Notes: generated by a model not told the origin, from the letters alone. A stretch of DNA of 64,000 bases from Streptomyces sp. NRRL S-37 (GCF_000721605.1 NZ_JOIZ01000006.1:372001-436000), one strand, 5' to 3'. Numbered from the stretch's first letter, positions 8,509 to 22,299 are shown. Program-made: numbers and translations.

Positions 8509-9576
8509 ATGTTCGAGGCCGTCGAGGAACTCGTCGCCGAGCACGCCGACCTGGAGAAGAAGCTCGCCGACCCGTCGGTCCACGCCGACCAGGCCAACGC
8601 GCGCAAGCTGAACAAGCGCTACGCCGAGCTCACCCCGATCGTCGCCACGTACCGCTCCTGGAAGCAGACGGGCGACGACATCGAGACCGCGCGCGAACTG
8701 GCCGCCGACGACCCCGACTTCGCCGCCGAGGTCAAGGACCTGGAGAAGCAGCGCGAGGAGCTCACCGAGAAGCTCCGCCTCCTCCTGGTCCCGCGTGACC
8801 CCAACGACGACAAGGACGTCATCCTCGAGATCAAGGCGGGCGCCGGCGGCGACGAGTCCGCCCTGTTCGCCGGCGACCTGCTGCGCATGTACCTGCGGTA
8901 CGCCGAGCGCGTCGGCTGGAAGACCGAGATCATCGACGCCACCGAGTCCGAGCTGGGCGGTTACAAGGACGTCCAGGTGGCCGTGAAGGCCCGCGGGCAG
9001 ACCGAGCCCGGCCAGGGCGTGTGGGCCCGGCTGAAGTACGAGGGCGGCGTGCACCGCGTGCAGCGCGTGCCGGCCACCGAGTCGCAGGGCCGCATCCACA
9101 CCTCCGCCGCCGGTGTCCTGGTGACCCCCGAGGCGGAGGAGGTCGACGTCGAGATCAACCCGAACGACCTGCGCATCGACGTCTACCGGTCCTCCGGACC
9201 CGGCGGGCAGTCCGTCAACACCACCGACTCCGCCGTGCGCATCACGCACCTGCCGACCGGGGTCGTCGCCTCCTGCCAGAACGAGAAGAGCCAGCTCCAG
9301 AACAAGGAGCAGGCGATGCGTATCCTGCGCTCCAGGCTGCTCGCGGCGGCGCAGGAGGAGGCGGAGCGGGAGGCGGCCGACGCCCGCCGCAGCCAGGTCC
9401 GCACCGTCGACCGCTCCGAGAAGATCCGCACGTACAACTTCCCGGAGAACCGCATCTCCGACCACCGCGTCGGCTTCAAGGCGTACAACCTCGACCAGGT
9501 CCTGGACGGGGAGCTCGCCGCGGTGATCCAGGCCTGTGTCGACGCGGACTCCGCCGCCAAGCTCGCCGCCGCGTAA
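8509..9576 (+). CDS. prfA: Peptide chain release factor 1
   Basis: A 355-residue class-I release factor that reads UAA and UAG. The stop-codon recognition tripeptide PAT is present in [14 protein letters not shown], which separates RF1 from RF2 (SPF). The catalytic GGQ lies in [17 protein letters not shown], and its glutamine is the residue methylated by the PrmC protein encoded immediately downstream. The N-terminal helical domain and the C-terminal [16 protein letters not shown] segment are complete. An AGGAG site precedes ATG 8509. The prmC gene starts 27 bp after the stop, so release factor and modifying enzyme are co-transcribed, the common bacterial arrangement. Confidence 0.97.
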   Translation: MFEAVEELVAEHADLEKKLADPSVHADQANARKLNKRYAELTPIVATYRSWKQTGDDIETARELAADDPDFAAEVKDLEKQREELTEKLRLLLVPRDPNDDKDVILEIKAGAGGDESALFAGDLLRMYLRYAERVGWKTEIIDATESELGGYKDVQVAVKARGQTEPGQGVWARLKYEGGVHRVQRVPATESQGRIHTSAAGVLVTPEAEEVDVEINPNDLRIDVYRSSGPGGQSVNTTDSAVRITHLPTGVVASCQNEKSQLQNKEQAMRILRSRLLAAAQEEAEREAADARRSQVRTVDRSEKIRTYNFPENRISDHRVGFKAYNLDQVLDGELAAVIQACVDADSAAKLAAA

Positions 9577-9603
9577 ACCCCGTAGACAGCCCGGAGGACC
9601 GTC

Positions 9604-10449
9604 GTGAACCTGCTGCTCGCCGAGGTGGCCCAGGCCACCCAGCGGCTCGCCGACGCCGGCGTGCCCTCGCCGCGCACCGACGCGGAGGAGCTCGCCGCGT
9701 TCGTGCACGGCGTCAAGCGCGGCGAGCTGCACACCGTGAAGGACTCCGACTTCGACGCCCGGTACTGGGAGGTCATCGCCCGCCGCGAGGCCCGCGAGCC
9801 GCTCCAGCACATCACCGGGCGGGCGTACTTCCGCTACCTGGAGCTCCAGGTCGGCCCCGGGGTGTTCGTGCCGCGGCCCGAGACCGAGTCGGTGGTCGGC
9901 TGGGCGATAGACGCCGTCCGCGCGATGGACGTCGTCGAGCCCTGCATCGTCGACCTGTGCACCGGCTCGGGCGCCATCGCGCTGGCGCTCGCGCAGGAGG
10001 TGCCGCGCTCGCGCGTGTACGCCGTGGAGCTGTCCGAGGACGCCCTCCAGTGGACCCGCAAGAACATGGAGGGGTCGCGGGTCGAGCTGCGCCAGGGAAA
10101 CGCCCTGACGGCCTTCCGGGACCTCGACGGCCAGGTCGACCTGGTCGTCTCCAACCCTCCGTACATCCCGCTCACCGAGTGGGAGTACGTCGCCCCGGAG
10201 GCCCGCGACTACGACCCCGACCTCGCGCTGTTCTCCGGTGAGGACGGCCTCGACCTGATCCGCGGCCTGGAGCGCACCGCGCACCGGCTGCTGCGCCCCG
10301 GCGGGGTGGTCGTCGTCGAGCACGCCGACACCCAGGGCGGACAGGTCCCGTGGATCTTCGCCGAGGAGCGCGGGTGGGCCGACGCGGCCGACCACCCCGA
10401 CCTGAACAACCGCCCCCGGTTCGCCACCGCCCGCAAGGCGCTGCCGTGA
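9604..10449 (+). CDS. prmC: Release factor glutamine N5-methyltransferase
   Basis: A 281-residue SAM-dependent methyltransferase of the HemK/PrmC family that methylates the GGQ glutamine of release factors. The N-terminal helical domain contains REPLQHITGRAYFR, followed by the Rossmann core with the SAM motif DLCTGSGAIALALA and the substrate-glutamine motif NPPYIP (about residue 180). The GTG start at 9604 has GGAGGACC upstream. It lies directly after prfA and a short distance before the threonylcarbamoyl-AMP synthase gene, forming a translation-quality operon. Confidence 0.95.
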   Translation: MNLLLAEVAQATQRLADAGVPSPRTDAEELAAFVHGVKRGELHTVKDSDFDARYWEVIARREAREPLQHITGRAYFRYLELQVGPGVFVPRPETESVVGWAIDAVRAMDVVEPCIVDLCTGSGAIALALAQEVPRSRVYAVELSEDALQWTRKNMEGSRVELRQGNALTAFRDLDGQVDLVVSNPPYIPLTEWEYVAPEARDYDPDLALFSGEDGLDLIRGLERTAHRLLRPGGVVVVEHADTQGGQVPWIFAEERGWADAADHPDLNNRPRFATARKALP

Positions 10450-10502
10450 GCACCCCGCATACTTCATTCCCCCAGCAGCACCCGTACGAGGAGGCCCGCT
10501 AG

Positions 10503-11150
10503 ATGGCTCGCCGATACGACACCAACGACGCGACCGACCGCACGACCGGTCTGCGCGAGGCCGCCTCCGCCGTCCGCCGGGGCGAGCTCGTGGTGCTGCC
10601 GACGGACACCGTGTACGGGATCGGCGCCGACGCGTTCACCTCGGAGGCCGTCGCCGATCTGCTGGAGGCCAAGGGCCGGGGCCGCAACATGCCCACGCCC
10701 GTCCTCATCGGCTCCCCGAACACCCTGCACGGCCTGGTCACCGACTTCTCCGAGCTGGCCTGGGAACTGGTCGACGCGTTCTGGCCGGGCGCGCTGACGC
10801 TGGTCGCCCGGCACCAGCCGTCGCTCCAGTGGGACCTGGGGGACACCCGGGGCACGGTCGCCGTGCGGATGCCGCTGCACCCGGTCGCCATCGAGCTGCT
10901 CACCGAGGTCGGGCCCATGGCCGTGTCCTCGGCGAACCTGACCGGCCACCCGGCGCCGGAGAACTGCGACGCCGCGCAGGAGATGCTCGGCGACTCCGTC
11001 TCCGTGTACCTGGACGGCGGACCCACCCCGGGGAACGTGCCCTCCTCCATCGTCGACGTCACCCGGCCCGTGCCCGTGCTGCTGCGCGAGGGCGCGATCT
11101 CGCCGGAGGAGCTGCGCAAGGTGGTACCCGACCTCGAGGTGGCGAATTGA
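10503..11150 (+). CDS. L-threonylcarbamoyladenylate synthase (Sua5/YrdC/TsaC family)
   Basis: A 215-residue protein with the YrdC fold. It makes threonylcarbamoyl-AMP from threonine, bicarbonate and ATP for the t6A modification of tRNAs that read ANN codons. Family motifs are GELVVLPTDTVYGIGADA near residue 28, KGRGRNMP, SSANLTGHPAP and PSSIVDVT. The AGGAGG site is 4-10 bp before ATG 10503. Its stop overlaps the TTG start of the next gene by 3 bp, so the two are translationally coupled. The order prfA-prmC-sua5 is conserved in many Gram-positive bacteria. Confidence 0.94.
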   Translation: MARRYDTNDATDRTTGLREAASAVRRGELVVLPTDTVYGIGADAFTSEAVADLLEAKGRGRNMPTPVLIGSPNTLHGLVTDFSELAWELVDAFWPGALTLVARHQPSLQWDLGDTRGTVAVRMPLHPVAIELLTEVGPMAVSSANLTGHPAPENCDAAQEMLGDSVSVYLDGGPTPGNVPSSIVDVTRPVPVLLREGAISPEELRKVVPDLEVAN

Positions 11151-11824
11151 CGGCCCCCGAGTCGGGGCGTGGCATAGGCAACGGGGAATCCAGCGCGGAG
11201 ATCACGACGACCTTCGGTTTCCCGCGCGACACCTTCCGCATCCTCCACGTCAGTACCGGAAACGTGTGCCGCTCGCCCCTCACCGAGCGGCTGACCCGGC
11301 ATTTCGTGAGCCAGCGGCTGGGGATCCTGGGCGGCGGGCTGATCGTGGAGAGCGCGGGCACCTGGGGGCACGAGGGCGCGCCGATGGAGGCCCACGCGGA
11401 GACCGTGCTGGCGGAGTTCGGGGCGGACGCGTCGGGGTTCGTGGGGCGTGAGCTGCTGGACGAGCACGTGATCCGGGCGGACCTGGTGCTGACCGCTACG
11501 CGGGATCACCGGGCGCAGGTCATCTCCATGGGGCATTCGGCGGGGCTGCGGACGTTCACGCTGAAGGAGTTCACGCGGCTGGTCAACGCGATCGATCCGG
11601 CGACGTTGCCTCCGCTGGACGAGGGGCTGGTCATGCGGGCGCGGGCGCTGGTGCGGGCTGCGGCGGCTCTACGCGGGTGGCTGCTGGCGCCTACGGCCGA
11701 GGCGGATGAGGTGTACGACCCGTACGGGGCGCCGCTGACGTTCTTCCGGTCGATCGGGGACGAGATATTCGAGGCGCTGGATCCTGTGGTGACGGCGCTG
11801 ACCGGGGTGCCGGCCCGGACATAG
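11147..11824 (+). CDS. LMW protein-tyrosine-phosphatase-like protein lacking the nucleophilic cysteine
   Basis: About 225 residues from TTG 11147, which overlaps the preceding stop; no ATG or GTG sits at a sensible place. The low-molecular-weight phosphatase P-loop is recognisable as HVSTGNVCRSPLTER, but the first loop position, normally the nucleophile Cys, is Ser36 (codon AGT). The second Cys (Cys41), Arg42 and the distal DPYG with the general-acid Asp remain. Classical phosphatase chemistry is therefore unlikely, and a binding or regulatory role is more plausible. I recall that Streptomyces relatives carry the same Ser, but have not verified this. Family assignment is good; function is unknown. 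Confidence 0.8.
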   Translation: MTAPESGRGIGNGESSAEITTTFGFPRDTFRILHVSTGNVCRSPLTERLTRHFVSQRLGILGGGLIVESAGTWGHEGAPMEAHAETVLAEFGADASGFVGRELLDEHVIRADLVLTATRDHRAQVISMGHSAGLRTFTLKEFTRLVNAIDPATLPPLDEGLVMRARALVRAAAALRGWLLAPTAEADEVYDPYGAPLTFFRSIGDEIFEALDPVVTALTGVPART

Positions 11825-11861
11825 GTGTCCGGCCGTCGGGGTGGGTTCGCAGGCCTCCGGC

Positions 11862-11935
11862 GTTGTTCCGCTGTGCCCACCCTCCCCCATTGCCCGAAAG
11901 GCATGGGAGGCACCCCCATCGCCCTGCGGAACGAC
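11862..11935. repeat. Nested hairpin element between the phosphatase-like gene and glyA
   Basis: The outer arms GTTGTTCCGC (11862-11871) and GCGGAACGAC (11926-11935) pair at 9 of 10 positions. The inner arms CCTCCCCCATTGCC and GGCATGGGAGG pair imperfectly around CGAAA. It probably acts as a terminator. The segment looks like a mobile or repetitive intergenic element, but other copies cannot be checked here. Confidence 0.5.
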
Positions 11936-11990
11936 TGCCCACAGCGGGGCAGAGCGCGGTTTCGGGGGGGTTCGGCCTACATTGGGCGGT

Positions 11991-13229
<1,239 letters not shown>

Positions 13230-13367
13230 GCGGGCCGGTTCCGGGGGAGGCGGCACGGACGCACCGGCACGCGTGCAACCATCGTCAGTACCCGGAAGTC
13301 CCCACTCATATGCGTGCCTCGCTAGGGTGTGGGGCTGTGATGGCCAGCGAGACCTGTGGGGAAGCCC

Positions 13368-14693
13368 GTGCGTGAATACCTGCTGACGCTCTGCATCACG
13401 GCCGCGGTGACGTACCTGCTGACAGGGCCGGTACGGAAGTTCGCGATCGTGGCGGGGGCGATGCCGGAGATCCGGGCACGTGACGTGCACCGGGAACCCA
13501 CTCCGCGGCTCGGCGGTATCGCCATGTTCTTCGGACTGTGCGCAGGTCTGCTGACCGCCGGCCACCTCACCAACCTGGGCCAGCTCTTCGAGAGGTCCAA
13601 CGAGCCGCGGGCGCTGCTCTCCGGGGCGGCGCTGATCTGGCTGATCGGTGTGCTGGACGACAAGTTCGAGATCGACGCGCTGATCAAGCTGGGCGGTCAG
13701 ATGATCGCCGCGGGCGTGATGGTCATGCAGGGTCTGACGATCCTGTGGCTGCCCGTCCCGGGCGTCGGCACGGTCGCGCTGACCCAGTGGCAGGGCACCC
13801 TGCTCACGGTGGCGCTGGTCGTCATCACCATCAACGCGGTCAACTTCGTGGACGGCCTCGACGGCCTCGCCGCCGGCATGGTGTGCATCGCGGCGGCCGC
13901 GTTCTTCATGTACGCCTACCGCATCTGGTACTCGTACGGCATCGAGGCCGCCGCCCCCGCGACGCTGTTCGCGGCCATCCTGATGGGCATGTGCCTGGGC
14001 TTCCTGCCGCACAACATGCATCCCGCGCGGATCTTCATGGGCGACTCGGGCTCGATGCTGATCGGTCTGGTCCTGGCGGCGGGCGCGATCTCCATCACGG
14101 GACAGGTGGACCCGGACAGTCTGTTCGGCGGGTCCGAGCGCAGCACGGTGCACCAGATGGTGCCGGTCTACATCCCGCTGGTGATGCCGCTGACGATCAT
14201 CGCGATCCCGGCCGCCGACCTGATCCTGGCGATCGTGCGGCGCACCTGGCGCGGCCAGTCGCCGTTCGCGGCGGACCGGGGGCATCTGCACCACCGGCTG
14301 CTGGAGATCGGCCACTCGCACAGCCGGGCGGTGCTGATCATGTACTTCTGGTCGGCGCTGATCGGCTTCGGCGCGCTGACCTACTCGGTGAACTCGGCGT
14401 CGATGTGGATCGTGCTGGGCGTCGTCATCCTCTCCGCGCTCGGCCTCGTCCTGCTTCTGCTGCCCCGCTTCACGCCGCGCGCCCCGCGCTGGGCGGAGGC
14501 CTTCGTCCCGCCGCGCTACCGGCGCCGCCGGCGGGCCGCCCTGGCCGCCGCCCCGGACGCGTCGGTCCCGGCGGACCCCGGGTCCGCCGACGACGACCAC
14601 CGCACCCCGGTCGCCGCGGGTGTCTCCGGCGTCAACGGCGCGACCGCCGTCGGCCCCCGCGCACGCCTGGCCGACCGGTCACGGTCAAGGTAA
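13368..14693 (+). CDS. Undecaprenyl-phosphate glycosyl-1-phosphate transferase (MraY/WecA/TagO family)
   Basis: About 441 residues with some ten membrane helices. Such enzymes transfer a sugar-1-phosphate, usually GlcNAc-1-P, to undecaprenyl phosphate and so start wall polymer synthesis. Signatures seen are DVHREPTPRLGG near the N-terminus, the Mg-binding LIGVLDDKFEIDALIK, NFVDGLDGLAAG, FMGDSGSMLIG and the cytosolic DRGHLHHRLLEIGHSH. A hydrophilic tail of about 70 residues follows the last helix. GTG 13368 has GGGGA at a good distance; GTG 13356 is the alternative. An LCP ligase lies 5 kb upstream in the same direction. The exact sugar is not determined. Confidence 0.9.
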   Translation: MREYLLTLCITAAVTYLLTGPVRKFAIVAGAMPEIRARDVHREPTPRLGGIAMFFGLCAGLLTAGHLTNLGQLFERSNEPRALLSGAALIWLIGVLDDKFEIDALIKLGGQMIAAGVMVMQGLTILWLPVPGVGTVALTQWQGTLLTVALVVITINAVNFVDGLDGLAAGMVCIAAAAFFMYAYRIWYSYGIEAAAPATLFAAILMGMCLGFLPHNMHPARIFMGDSGSMLIGLVLAAGAISITGQVDPDSLFGGSERSTVHQMVPVYIPLVMPLTIIAIPAADLILAIVRRTWRGQSPFAADRGHLHHRLLEIGHSHSRAVLIMYFWSALIGFGALTYSVNSASMWIVLGVVILSALGLVLLLLPRFTPRAPRWAEAFVPPRYRRRRRAALAAAPDASVPADPGSADDDHRTPVAAGVSGVNGATAVGPRARLADRSRSR

Positions 14694-15005
14694 GAATCCG
14701 ACTAGAGCATTGCCAAGTCGTGGGGCTTCATTGGGTCCTCGTTGGGTGTGCAAACCGCCCCAATACCAGACAAACGGGCCACGTTCTCGCTCAGACGCGC
14801 AGATTCACTCTCATGTGTGACGGCGAGCACACCGAACAGGTAAAGACTGCATCAAATAGTTTGTGATACCGTTCACGAGAACCCCGGATACAGCCAAGGA
14901 ACCGCAGTGCGACGGTTCACCGGCGTGAGGAATTCACCCTCGGCCCGGGGGTCTACGCTCGTCCATGACGACACCCTGCCCCCTGCGAAAAGCGGAGTTG
15001 CCGCC
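14694..15005 (+). promoter_or_regulatory. 312-bp region upstream of the ATP synthase operon with promoter and Crp-like site
   Basis: No gene is seen. The stretch is AT-richer than average. TTGTGA (14861-14866) and GGATAC (about 14885-14890) could be the -35 and -10 boxes of the atp operon. The 16-mer TGTGATACCGTTCACG at 14862-14877 overlaps the -35 box and resembles a Crp/FNR-type dyad. A start near 14898 would give a leader of about 100 nt. Confidence 0.45.
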
Positions 15006-15443
15006 ATGCCGTCCCCTGACGTCCGGATCCTGGCCCAGGCCGCCGTGCCCACGGCTGCCGCCGGCGCTGTCGCCGCCGTCGTCAGCGCGGTGGTCGCCGG
15101 TGGCAAGGGCGCGATCGGGGCGCTCGTCGCGACCGTGGTGGTGATCCTCTTCATGGGGATCGGCCTCTACGTACTGCAGCGCACCGCCAAAACGCTCCCG
15201 CACCTGTTCCAGGCCATGGGGCTGATGCTGTACGCGGCGCAGATCCTGCTGCTGTTCGTCTTCGTCGCCCTGTTCCGGGACACCACCCTGTTCCACCCCA
15301 AGGCTTTCGCTCTCACGCTGGTCGGCACCACCCTCGTGTGGATCGCCGCACAGACGCGCGCGCACATGAAGTCCAAGATCCTCTACGTCGAACCCGAGTC
15401 GACGACGGCCGGAAAGCCCGGAAACCCGGGGCACTCCTCGTGA
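15006..15443 (+). CDS. atpI: ATP synthase I-like membrane protein
   Basis: A 145-residue protein with four predicted membrane helices (about 10-30, 37-57, 68-90 and 98-115) and a short hydrophilic tail. It is the first gene of the F1Fo operon, where AtpI proteins are thought to help assemble the c-ring. The sequence is poorly conserved, so the call rests on size, topology and position. ATG 15006 has GGAG 8 bp upstream; in-frame GTG 14907 would add a non-family extension. There are 225 bp between its stop and atpB with no other gene. Confidence 0.8.
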   Translation: MPSPDVRILAQAAVPTAAAGAVAAVVSAVVAGGKGAIGALVATVVVILFMGIGLYVLQRTAKTLPHLFQAMGLMLYAAQILLLFVFVALFRDTTLFHPKAFALTLVGTTLVWIAAQTRAHMKSKILYVEPESTTAGKPGNPGHSS

Positions 15444-15668
15444 GGGGTAGGCCCGGGATAAAGAGGCCCCGGAACTCCTGCTATCGTCCGGTGCCAACTG
15501 CGGCATCGCGGGCGCGGGCAACCGAGCTGACGCCTGCTCAATGGCGAGGCGAGATGCCCCCCAGCCGCCCCCACATCCGAACCACCAGTCCCGTGCCGAA
15601 CCGCGGCCGTGCGCCGCGCCGACACAACGAGGTTGCCGTACCTATGCGCCACGATGAAGGAGCCCGCG

Positions 15669-16493
15669 GTGAGTGCTGACCCGACGCAGGTGCTCGCCTT
15701 CGAGACCGACTGCCACCTGTTCGACGGTTGTGGCTTCCCGGCTCCGGGCCTGCACTCGTTCCTCTTCGAGCCGCTCTGGGGCGACGCAGACGGCAACGGC
15801 CTGTACTTCAACAAGCCGATGCTGCTCGCGCTGCTCGGTTCCATCATCGTGGTGGGCTTCTTCTGGGCCGCGTTCGCCAAGCCCAAGCTCGTCCCGGGCA
15901 AGCTCCAGATGGTCGCCGAGGCCGGCTACGACTTCGTCCGCACCGGCATCGTGTACCAGACGCTCGGCAAGCGCGAGGGCGAGAAGTACGTCCCGCTCGC
16001 CGTCTCCCTCTTCTTCTTCGTCTGGATGATGAACCTCTGGTCGATCATCCCCGTCGCCGCCTTCCCGGTGACGTCGATCATCGCCTACCCGCTGGTGCTG
16101 GCCCTGATCGTCTACATCACCTGGGTCTCGCTCACCTTCAAGCGGCACGGCTTCGTCGGCTTCTTCAAGAACGTCACCGGCTACGACAAGTCGCTCGGCG
16201 CGGTGCTCCCGCTGTCGATGACCATCGAGTTCTTCTCGAACCTCCTGGTCCGCCCGTTCACGCACGCCGTGCGACTCTTCGCGAACATGTTCGCGGGCCA
16301 CACCCTGCTGCTGCTCTTCACGATCGCCAGCTGGTACATGCTCAACGGCATCGGCATCGCCTTCTCCGCCGTGTCGTTCACCATGGTCATCGTCATGACG
16401 CTCTTCGAGCTCTTCATCCAGGCCGTGCAGGCATACGTCTTCGTCCTGCTGACCTGCACGTACATCCAGGGCGCGCTCGCCGAGCACCACTGA
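15669..16493 (+). CDS. atpB: ATP synthase Fo subunit a
   Basis: A 274-residue integral membrane subunit forming the two proton half-channels against the c-ring. The essential arginine is in the helix with AVRLFANMFAGHTLLLLF (about residue 205), and the C-terminal helix contains ELFIQAVQAYVFVLLTCTYI. GTG 15669 is chosen because AAGGAG lies 7 bp upstream; ATG 15654 is the alternative and would place the Shine-Dalgarno inside the gene. Second gene of the atp operon. Confidence 0.95.
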   Translation: MSADPTQVLAFETDCHLFDGCGFPAPGLHSFLFEPLWGDADGNGLYFNKPMLLALLGSIIVVGFFWAAFAKPKLVPGKLQMVAEAGYDFVRTGIVYQTLGKREGEKYVPLAVSLFFFVWMMNLWSIIPVAAFPVTSIIAYPLVLALIVYITWVSLTFKRHGFVGFFKNVTGYDKSLGAVLPLSMTIEFFSNLLVRPFTHAVRLFANMFAGHTLLLLFTIASWYMLNGIGIAFSAVSFTMVIVMTLFELFIQAVQAYVFVLLTCTYIQGALAEHH

Positions 16494-16518
16494 GCGACCC
16501 AGGTTCCCACCCCCGTAG

Positions 16519-16794
<276 letters not shown>

Positions 16795-16836
16795 GACGAG
16801 CACTGACGACCGACCCTTTCGACGAAAGGCACTGAT

Positions 16837-17388
16837 GTGAACTCCGCCCTGGTTTTCCTGGCGGCTGAGGGTGAGAAGGAGAATCCCCTCATTCCGCCGT
16901 GGCCGGAAGTTGTCATCGGCCTCATCGCTTTCGTCATCGTCTTCGGTTTCCTCGCCAAGAAGCTCCTCCCGACCATCAACAAGGTCCTGGAAGAGCGCCG
17001 CGAGGCCATCGAGGGCGGTATCGAGAAGGCCGAGGCCGCTCAGACCGAGGCCCAGAGCGTCCTTGAGCAGTACAAGGCTCAGCTCGCCGAAGCCCGGCAC
17101 GAGGCCGCGCGTCTGCGCCAGGAGGCGCAGGAGCAGGGTGCGACGCTCATCGCCGAGATGCGGGCCGAGGGCCAGCGTCAGCGCGAGGAGATCATCGCCG
17201 CCGGCCACGCGCAGATCGAGGCCGACCGCAAGGCCGCCGCGTCCGCGCTGCGCCAGGACGTCGGCACGCTCGCCACCACCCTGGCCGGCAAGCTCGTCGG
17301 CGAGTCCCTCGAGGACCACGCCCGGCAGAGCCGCGTGATCGACCGCTTCCTCGACGAGCTCGACCAGAAGGCCGAGGCCGCGCGATGA
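16837..17388 (+). CDS. atpF: ATP synthase Fo subunit b
   Basis: A 183-residue peripheral-stalk subunit. One N-terminal membrane helix (about residues 20-42, VVIGLIAFVIVFGFLAKKLL) is followed by a long charged coiled coil that reaches F1. The GTG start at 16837 is preceded by GAAAGG. Its stop overlaps the ATG of atpH as ATGA, so b and delta are translationally coupled; in mycobacteria the corresponding genes are fused. Confidence 0.96.
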   Translation: MNSALVFLAAEGEKENPLIPPWPEVVIGLIAFVIVFGFLAKKLLPTINKVLEERREAIEGGIEKAEAAQTEAQSVLEQYKAQLAEARHEAARLRQEAQEQGATLIAEMRAEGQRQREEIIAAGHAQIEADRKAAASALRQDVGTLATTLAGKLVGESLEDHARQSRVIDRFLDELDQKAEAAR

Positions 17389-18200
17389 ACGGAGCGAGCC
17401 GCGAGGCCCTGGCAGCCGCACGCGAGCGTCTCGACGCGCTGACGGACTCCACGTCCGTGGACGCCGGCTCGCTCGCCGACGAGCTGGCCGCCGTCACCGC
17501 GCTGCTCGACCGCGAGGTGTCGCTGCGTCGGGTCCTCACCGACCCGGCGCAGGCCGGTGAGGCCAAGGCCGACCTGGCCCGGCGCCTGCTCGGCTCGCAG
17601 GTCAGCGGCCCGGCCGCCGACCTGGTGACCGGCATGGTGCGTTCCCGCTGGTCGCAGTCGCGCGACCTGGTGGACGCACTGGAGGAACTGGCCTCCGTGG
17701 CCGACCTCACCGCCGCCCAGAAGGCCGGCGCGCTCGACGACGTCGAGGACGAGCTGTTCCGGTTCGGCCGGATCGTCTCCTCCAGCACCGAGCTGCGCGC
17801 CGCGCTGACCAACCGGAGCGCCACCGCCTCCGCCAAGGGCACGCTGCTGCGCAGCCTGCTCGGCGGCAGGGCGGCCACGGCCACCGAGCGTCTGGTCACG
17901 CGTCTGGTGACCGCGCCGCGGGGACGTAGCCTGGAGTCGGGACTCGAGTCCCTGTCCAAGCTCGCCGCCGAGCGCCGGGACCGTACGGTGGCCGTCGTCA
18001 CCTCCGCGGTGCCGCTGAGCGACCGGCAGAAGCAGCGCCTGGGCGACGCCCTCGCGAAGCTCTACGGCCGCCGTATGCACCTCAACCTCGACGTCGACCC
18101 CGCGGTCGTCGGCGGGATCCGGGTGCAGGTCGGCGACGAGGTCATCAACGGCTCCATCGCGGACCGGCTCGAGGACGCCGGCCGTCGGCTGGCCGGCTGA
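17385..18200 (+). CDS. atpH: ATP synthase F1 subunit delta
   Basis: A 271-residue subunit linking the top of F1 to the b stalk. It is about 90 residues longer than the E. coli delta subunit, which is usual in Streptomyces. The C-terminal conserved part has [33 protein letters not shown]. The start overlaps atpF by 4 bp. The next gene, atpA, starts 134 bp downstream. Confidence 0.95.
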   Translation: MNGASREALAAARERLDALTDSTSVDAGSLADELAAVTALLDREVSLRRVLTDPAQAGEAKADLARRLLGSQVSGPAADLVTGMVRSRWSQSRDLVDALEELASVADLTAAQKAGALDDVEDELFRFGRIVSSSTELRAALTNRSATASAKGTLLRSLLGGRAATATERLVTRLVTAPRGRSLESGLESLSKLAAERRDRTVAVVTSAVPLSDRQKQRLGDALAKLYGRRMHLNLDVDPAVVGGIRVQVGDEVINGSIADRLEDAGRRLAG

Positions 18201-18334
18201 GCAGCGCATTACTTCATAGCAGTACGCAATTACGGCCCTGGTTGGGCCGTGCAGAGGATTCACCTCGTATCGGGGGGAGTCCCCATACCCCCCAAGTGAA
18301 ACTTCGGGCCCAACAAGGAGAGCAGGGAACTCAG

Positions 18335-19924
18335 ATGGCGGAGCTCACGATCCGGCCGGAGGAGATCCGGGACGCGCTGGAGAACTTCGTCCAGTCGTAC
18401 AAGCCGGACGCGGCCTCGCGCGAGGAGGTCGGTACGGTCACCCTTGCCGGCGACGGCATCGCCAAGGTCGAGGGCCTTCCCTCGGCCATGGCCAACGAGC
18501 TGCTGAAGTTCGAGGACGGCACCCTCGGCCTCGCCCTCAACCTCGAGGAGCGCGAGATCGGTGCCATCGTCCTCGGTGAGTTCAGCGGTATCGAGGAGGG
18601 CCAGCCGGTCACCCGCACCGGCGAGGTGCTGTCCGTCGCCGTCGGCGAGGGCTACCTCGGCCGCGTGGTCGACCCGCTCGGCAACCCGATCGACGGCCTC
18701 GGCGAGATCGAGACCGAGGGCCGCCGCGCCCTCGAACTGCAGGCCCCCACGGTCATGCAGCGCAAGTCGGTGCACGAGCCGATGGAGACGGGCTACAAGG
18801 CCGTCGACGCCATGACCCCGATCGGCCGTGGTCAGCGCCAGCTGATCATCGGCGACCGCCAGACCGGCAAGACCGCCCTGGCCGTCGACACGATCATCAA
18901 CCAGCGTGACAACTGGCGCACCGGCGACCCGAAGAAGCAGGTCCGCTGCATCTACGTCGCCATCGGCCAGAAGGGCTCCACCATCGCGTCGGTCCGCCGC
19001 GCGCTGGAGGAGAACGGCGCGCTGGAGTACACGACCATCGTCGCCGCCCCGGCGTCCGACCCGGCCGGCTTCAAGTACCTGGCGCCGTACACCGGCTCGG
19101 CCATCGGCCAGCAGTGGATGTACGAGGGCAAGCATGTCCTGATCATCTTCGACGACCTGTCGAAGCAGGCCGACGCCTACCGCGCCGTCTCCCTGCTGCT
19201 GCGCCGCCCGCCGGGCCGCGAGGCCTACCCGGGTGACGTCTTCTACCTGCACTCCCGTCTGCTGGAGCGCTGCGCCAAGCTCTCCGACGACATGGGCGCG
19301 GGCTCGATGACCGGTCTGCCGATCGTCGAGACCAAGGCCAACGACGTGTCGGCGTTCATCCCGACCAACGTCATCTCCATCACCGACGGCCAGTGCTTCC
19401 TGGAGTCGGACCTGTTCAACGCCGGTCAGCGCCCCGCGCTGAACGTCGGTATCTCCGTCTCCCGAGTCGGTGGTTCCGCGCAGCACAAGGCGATGCGCCA
19501 GGTCTCCGGCCGTCTGCGCGTGGACCTCGCCCAGTTCCGTGAGCTGGAGGCGTTCGCCGCCTTCGGTTCCGACCTGGACGCCGCGTCGAAGGCGCAGCTG
19601 GAGCGCGGTCAGCGCATGGTCGAGCTGCTGAAGCAGAACCAGTACGAGCCGATGGCCACCGAGGACCAGGTCGTCTCCGTCTGGGCCGGCACCACCGGCA
19701 AGATGGACGAGGTGCCGGTCGCCGACATCCGCCGCTTCGAGAAGGAGCTGCTGGAGTACCTGCACCGCAACGAGCAGGGCCTGATGACCTCCATCAAGGA
19801 GGGCGCCAAGATGTCCGACGACACGATCCAGGCGATCGGCGACGCCGTGGCGGCCTTCAAGAAGCAGTTCGAGACGAGCGACGGCAAGCTGCTCGGCGAG
19901 GACGCCCCGTCCGCCGCCAAGTGA
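18335..19924 (+). CDS. atpA: ATP synthase F1 subunit alpha
   Basis: A 529-residue subunit holding the non-catalytic nucleotide sites. The Walker A motif is GDRQTGKT (about residue 172) and the Walker B strand is VLIIFDD. The alpha/beta signature [14 protein letters not shown] is present. ATG 18335 follows AAGGAGAGCAGGGAA. An in-frame upstream GTG at 18242 would add 31 non-family residues. Confidence 0.98.
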   Translation: MAELTIRPEEIRDALENFVQSYKPDAASREEVGTVTLAGDGIAKVEGLPSAMANELLKFEDGTLGLALNLEEREIGAIVLGEFSGIEEGQPVTRTGEVLSVAVGEGYLGRVVDPLGNPIDGLGEIETEGRRALELQAPTVMQRKSVHEPMETGYKAVDAMTPIGRGQRQLIIGDRQTGKTALAVDTIINQRDNWRTGDPKKQVRCIYVAIGQKGSTIASVRRALEENGALEYTTIVAAPASDPAGFKYLAPYTGSAIGQQWMYEGKHVLIIFDDLSKQADAYRAVSLLLRRPPGREAYPGDVFYLHSRLLERCAKLSDDMGAGSMTGLPIVETKANDVSAFIPTNVISITDGQCFLESDLFNAGQRPALNVGISVSRVGGSAQHKAMRQVSGRLRVDLAQFRELEAFAAFGSDLDAASKAQLERGQRMVELLKQNQYEPMATEDQVVSVWAGTTGKMDEVPVADIRRFEKELLEYLHRNEQGLMTSIKEGAKMSDDTIQAIGDAVAAFKKQFETSDGKLLGEDAPSAAK

Positions 19925-19945
19925 CGTAAGGAAGGGACCTGACTC

Positions 19946-22299
<2,354 letters not shown>

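Noticed and set aside
8006..8611. 201-codon frame over the rpmE-prfA region
   Set aside because: It overlaps rpmE and the start of prfA in another frame and passes through a terminator.
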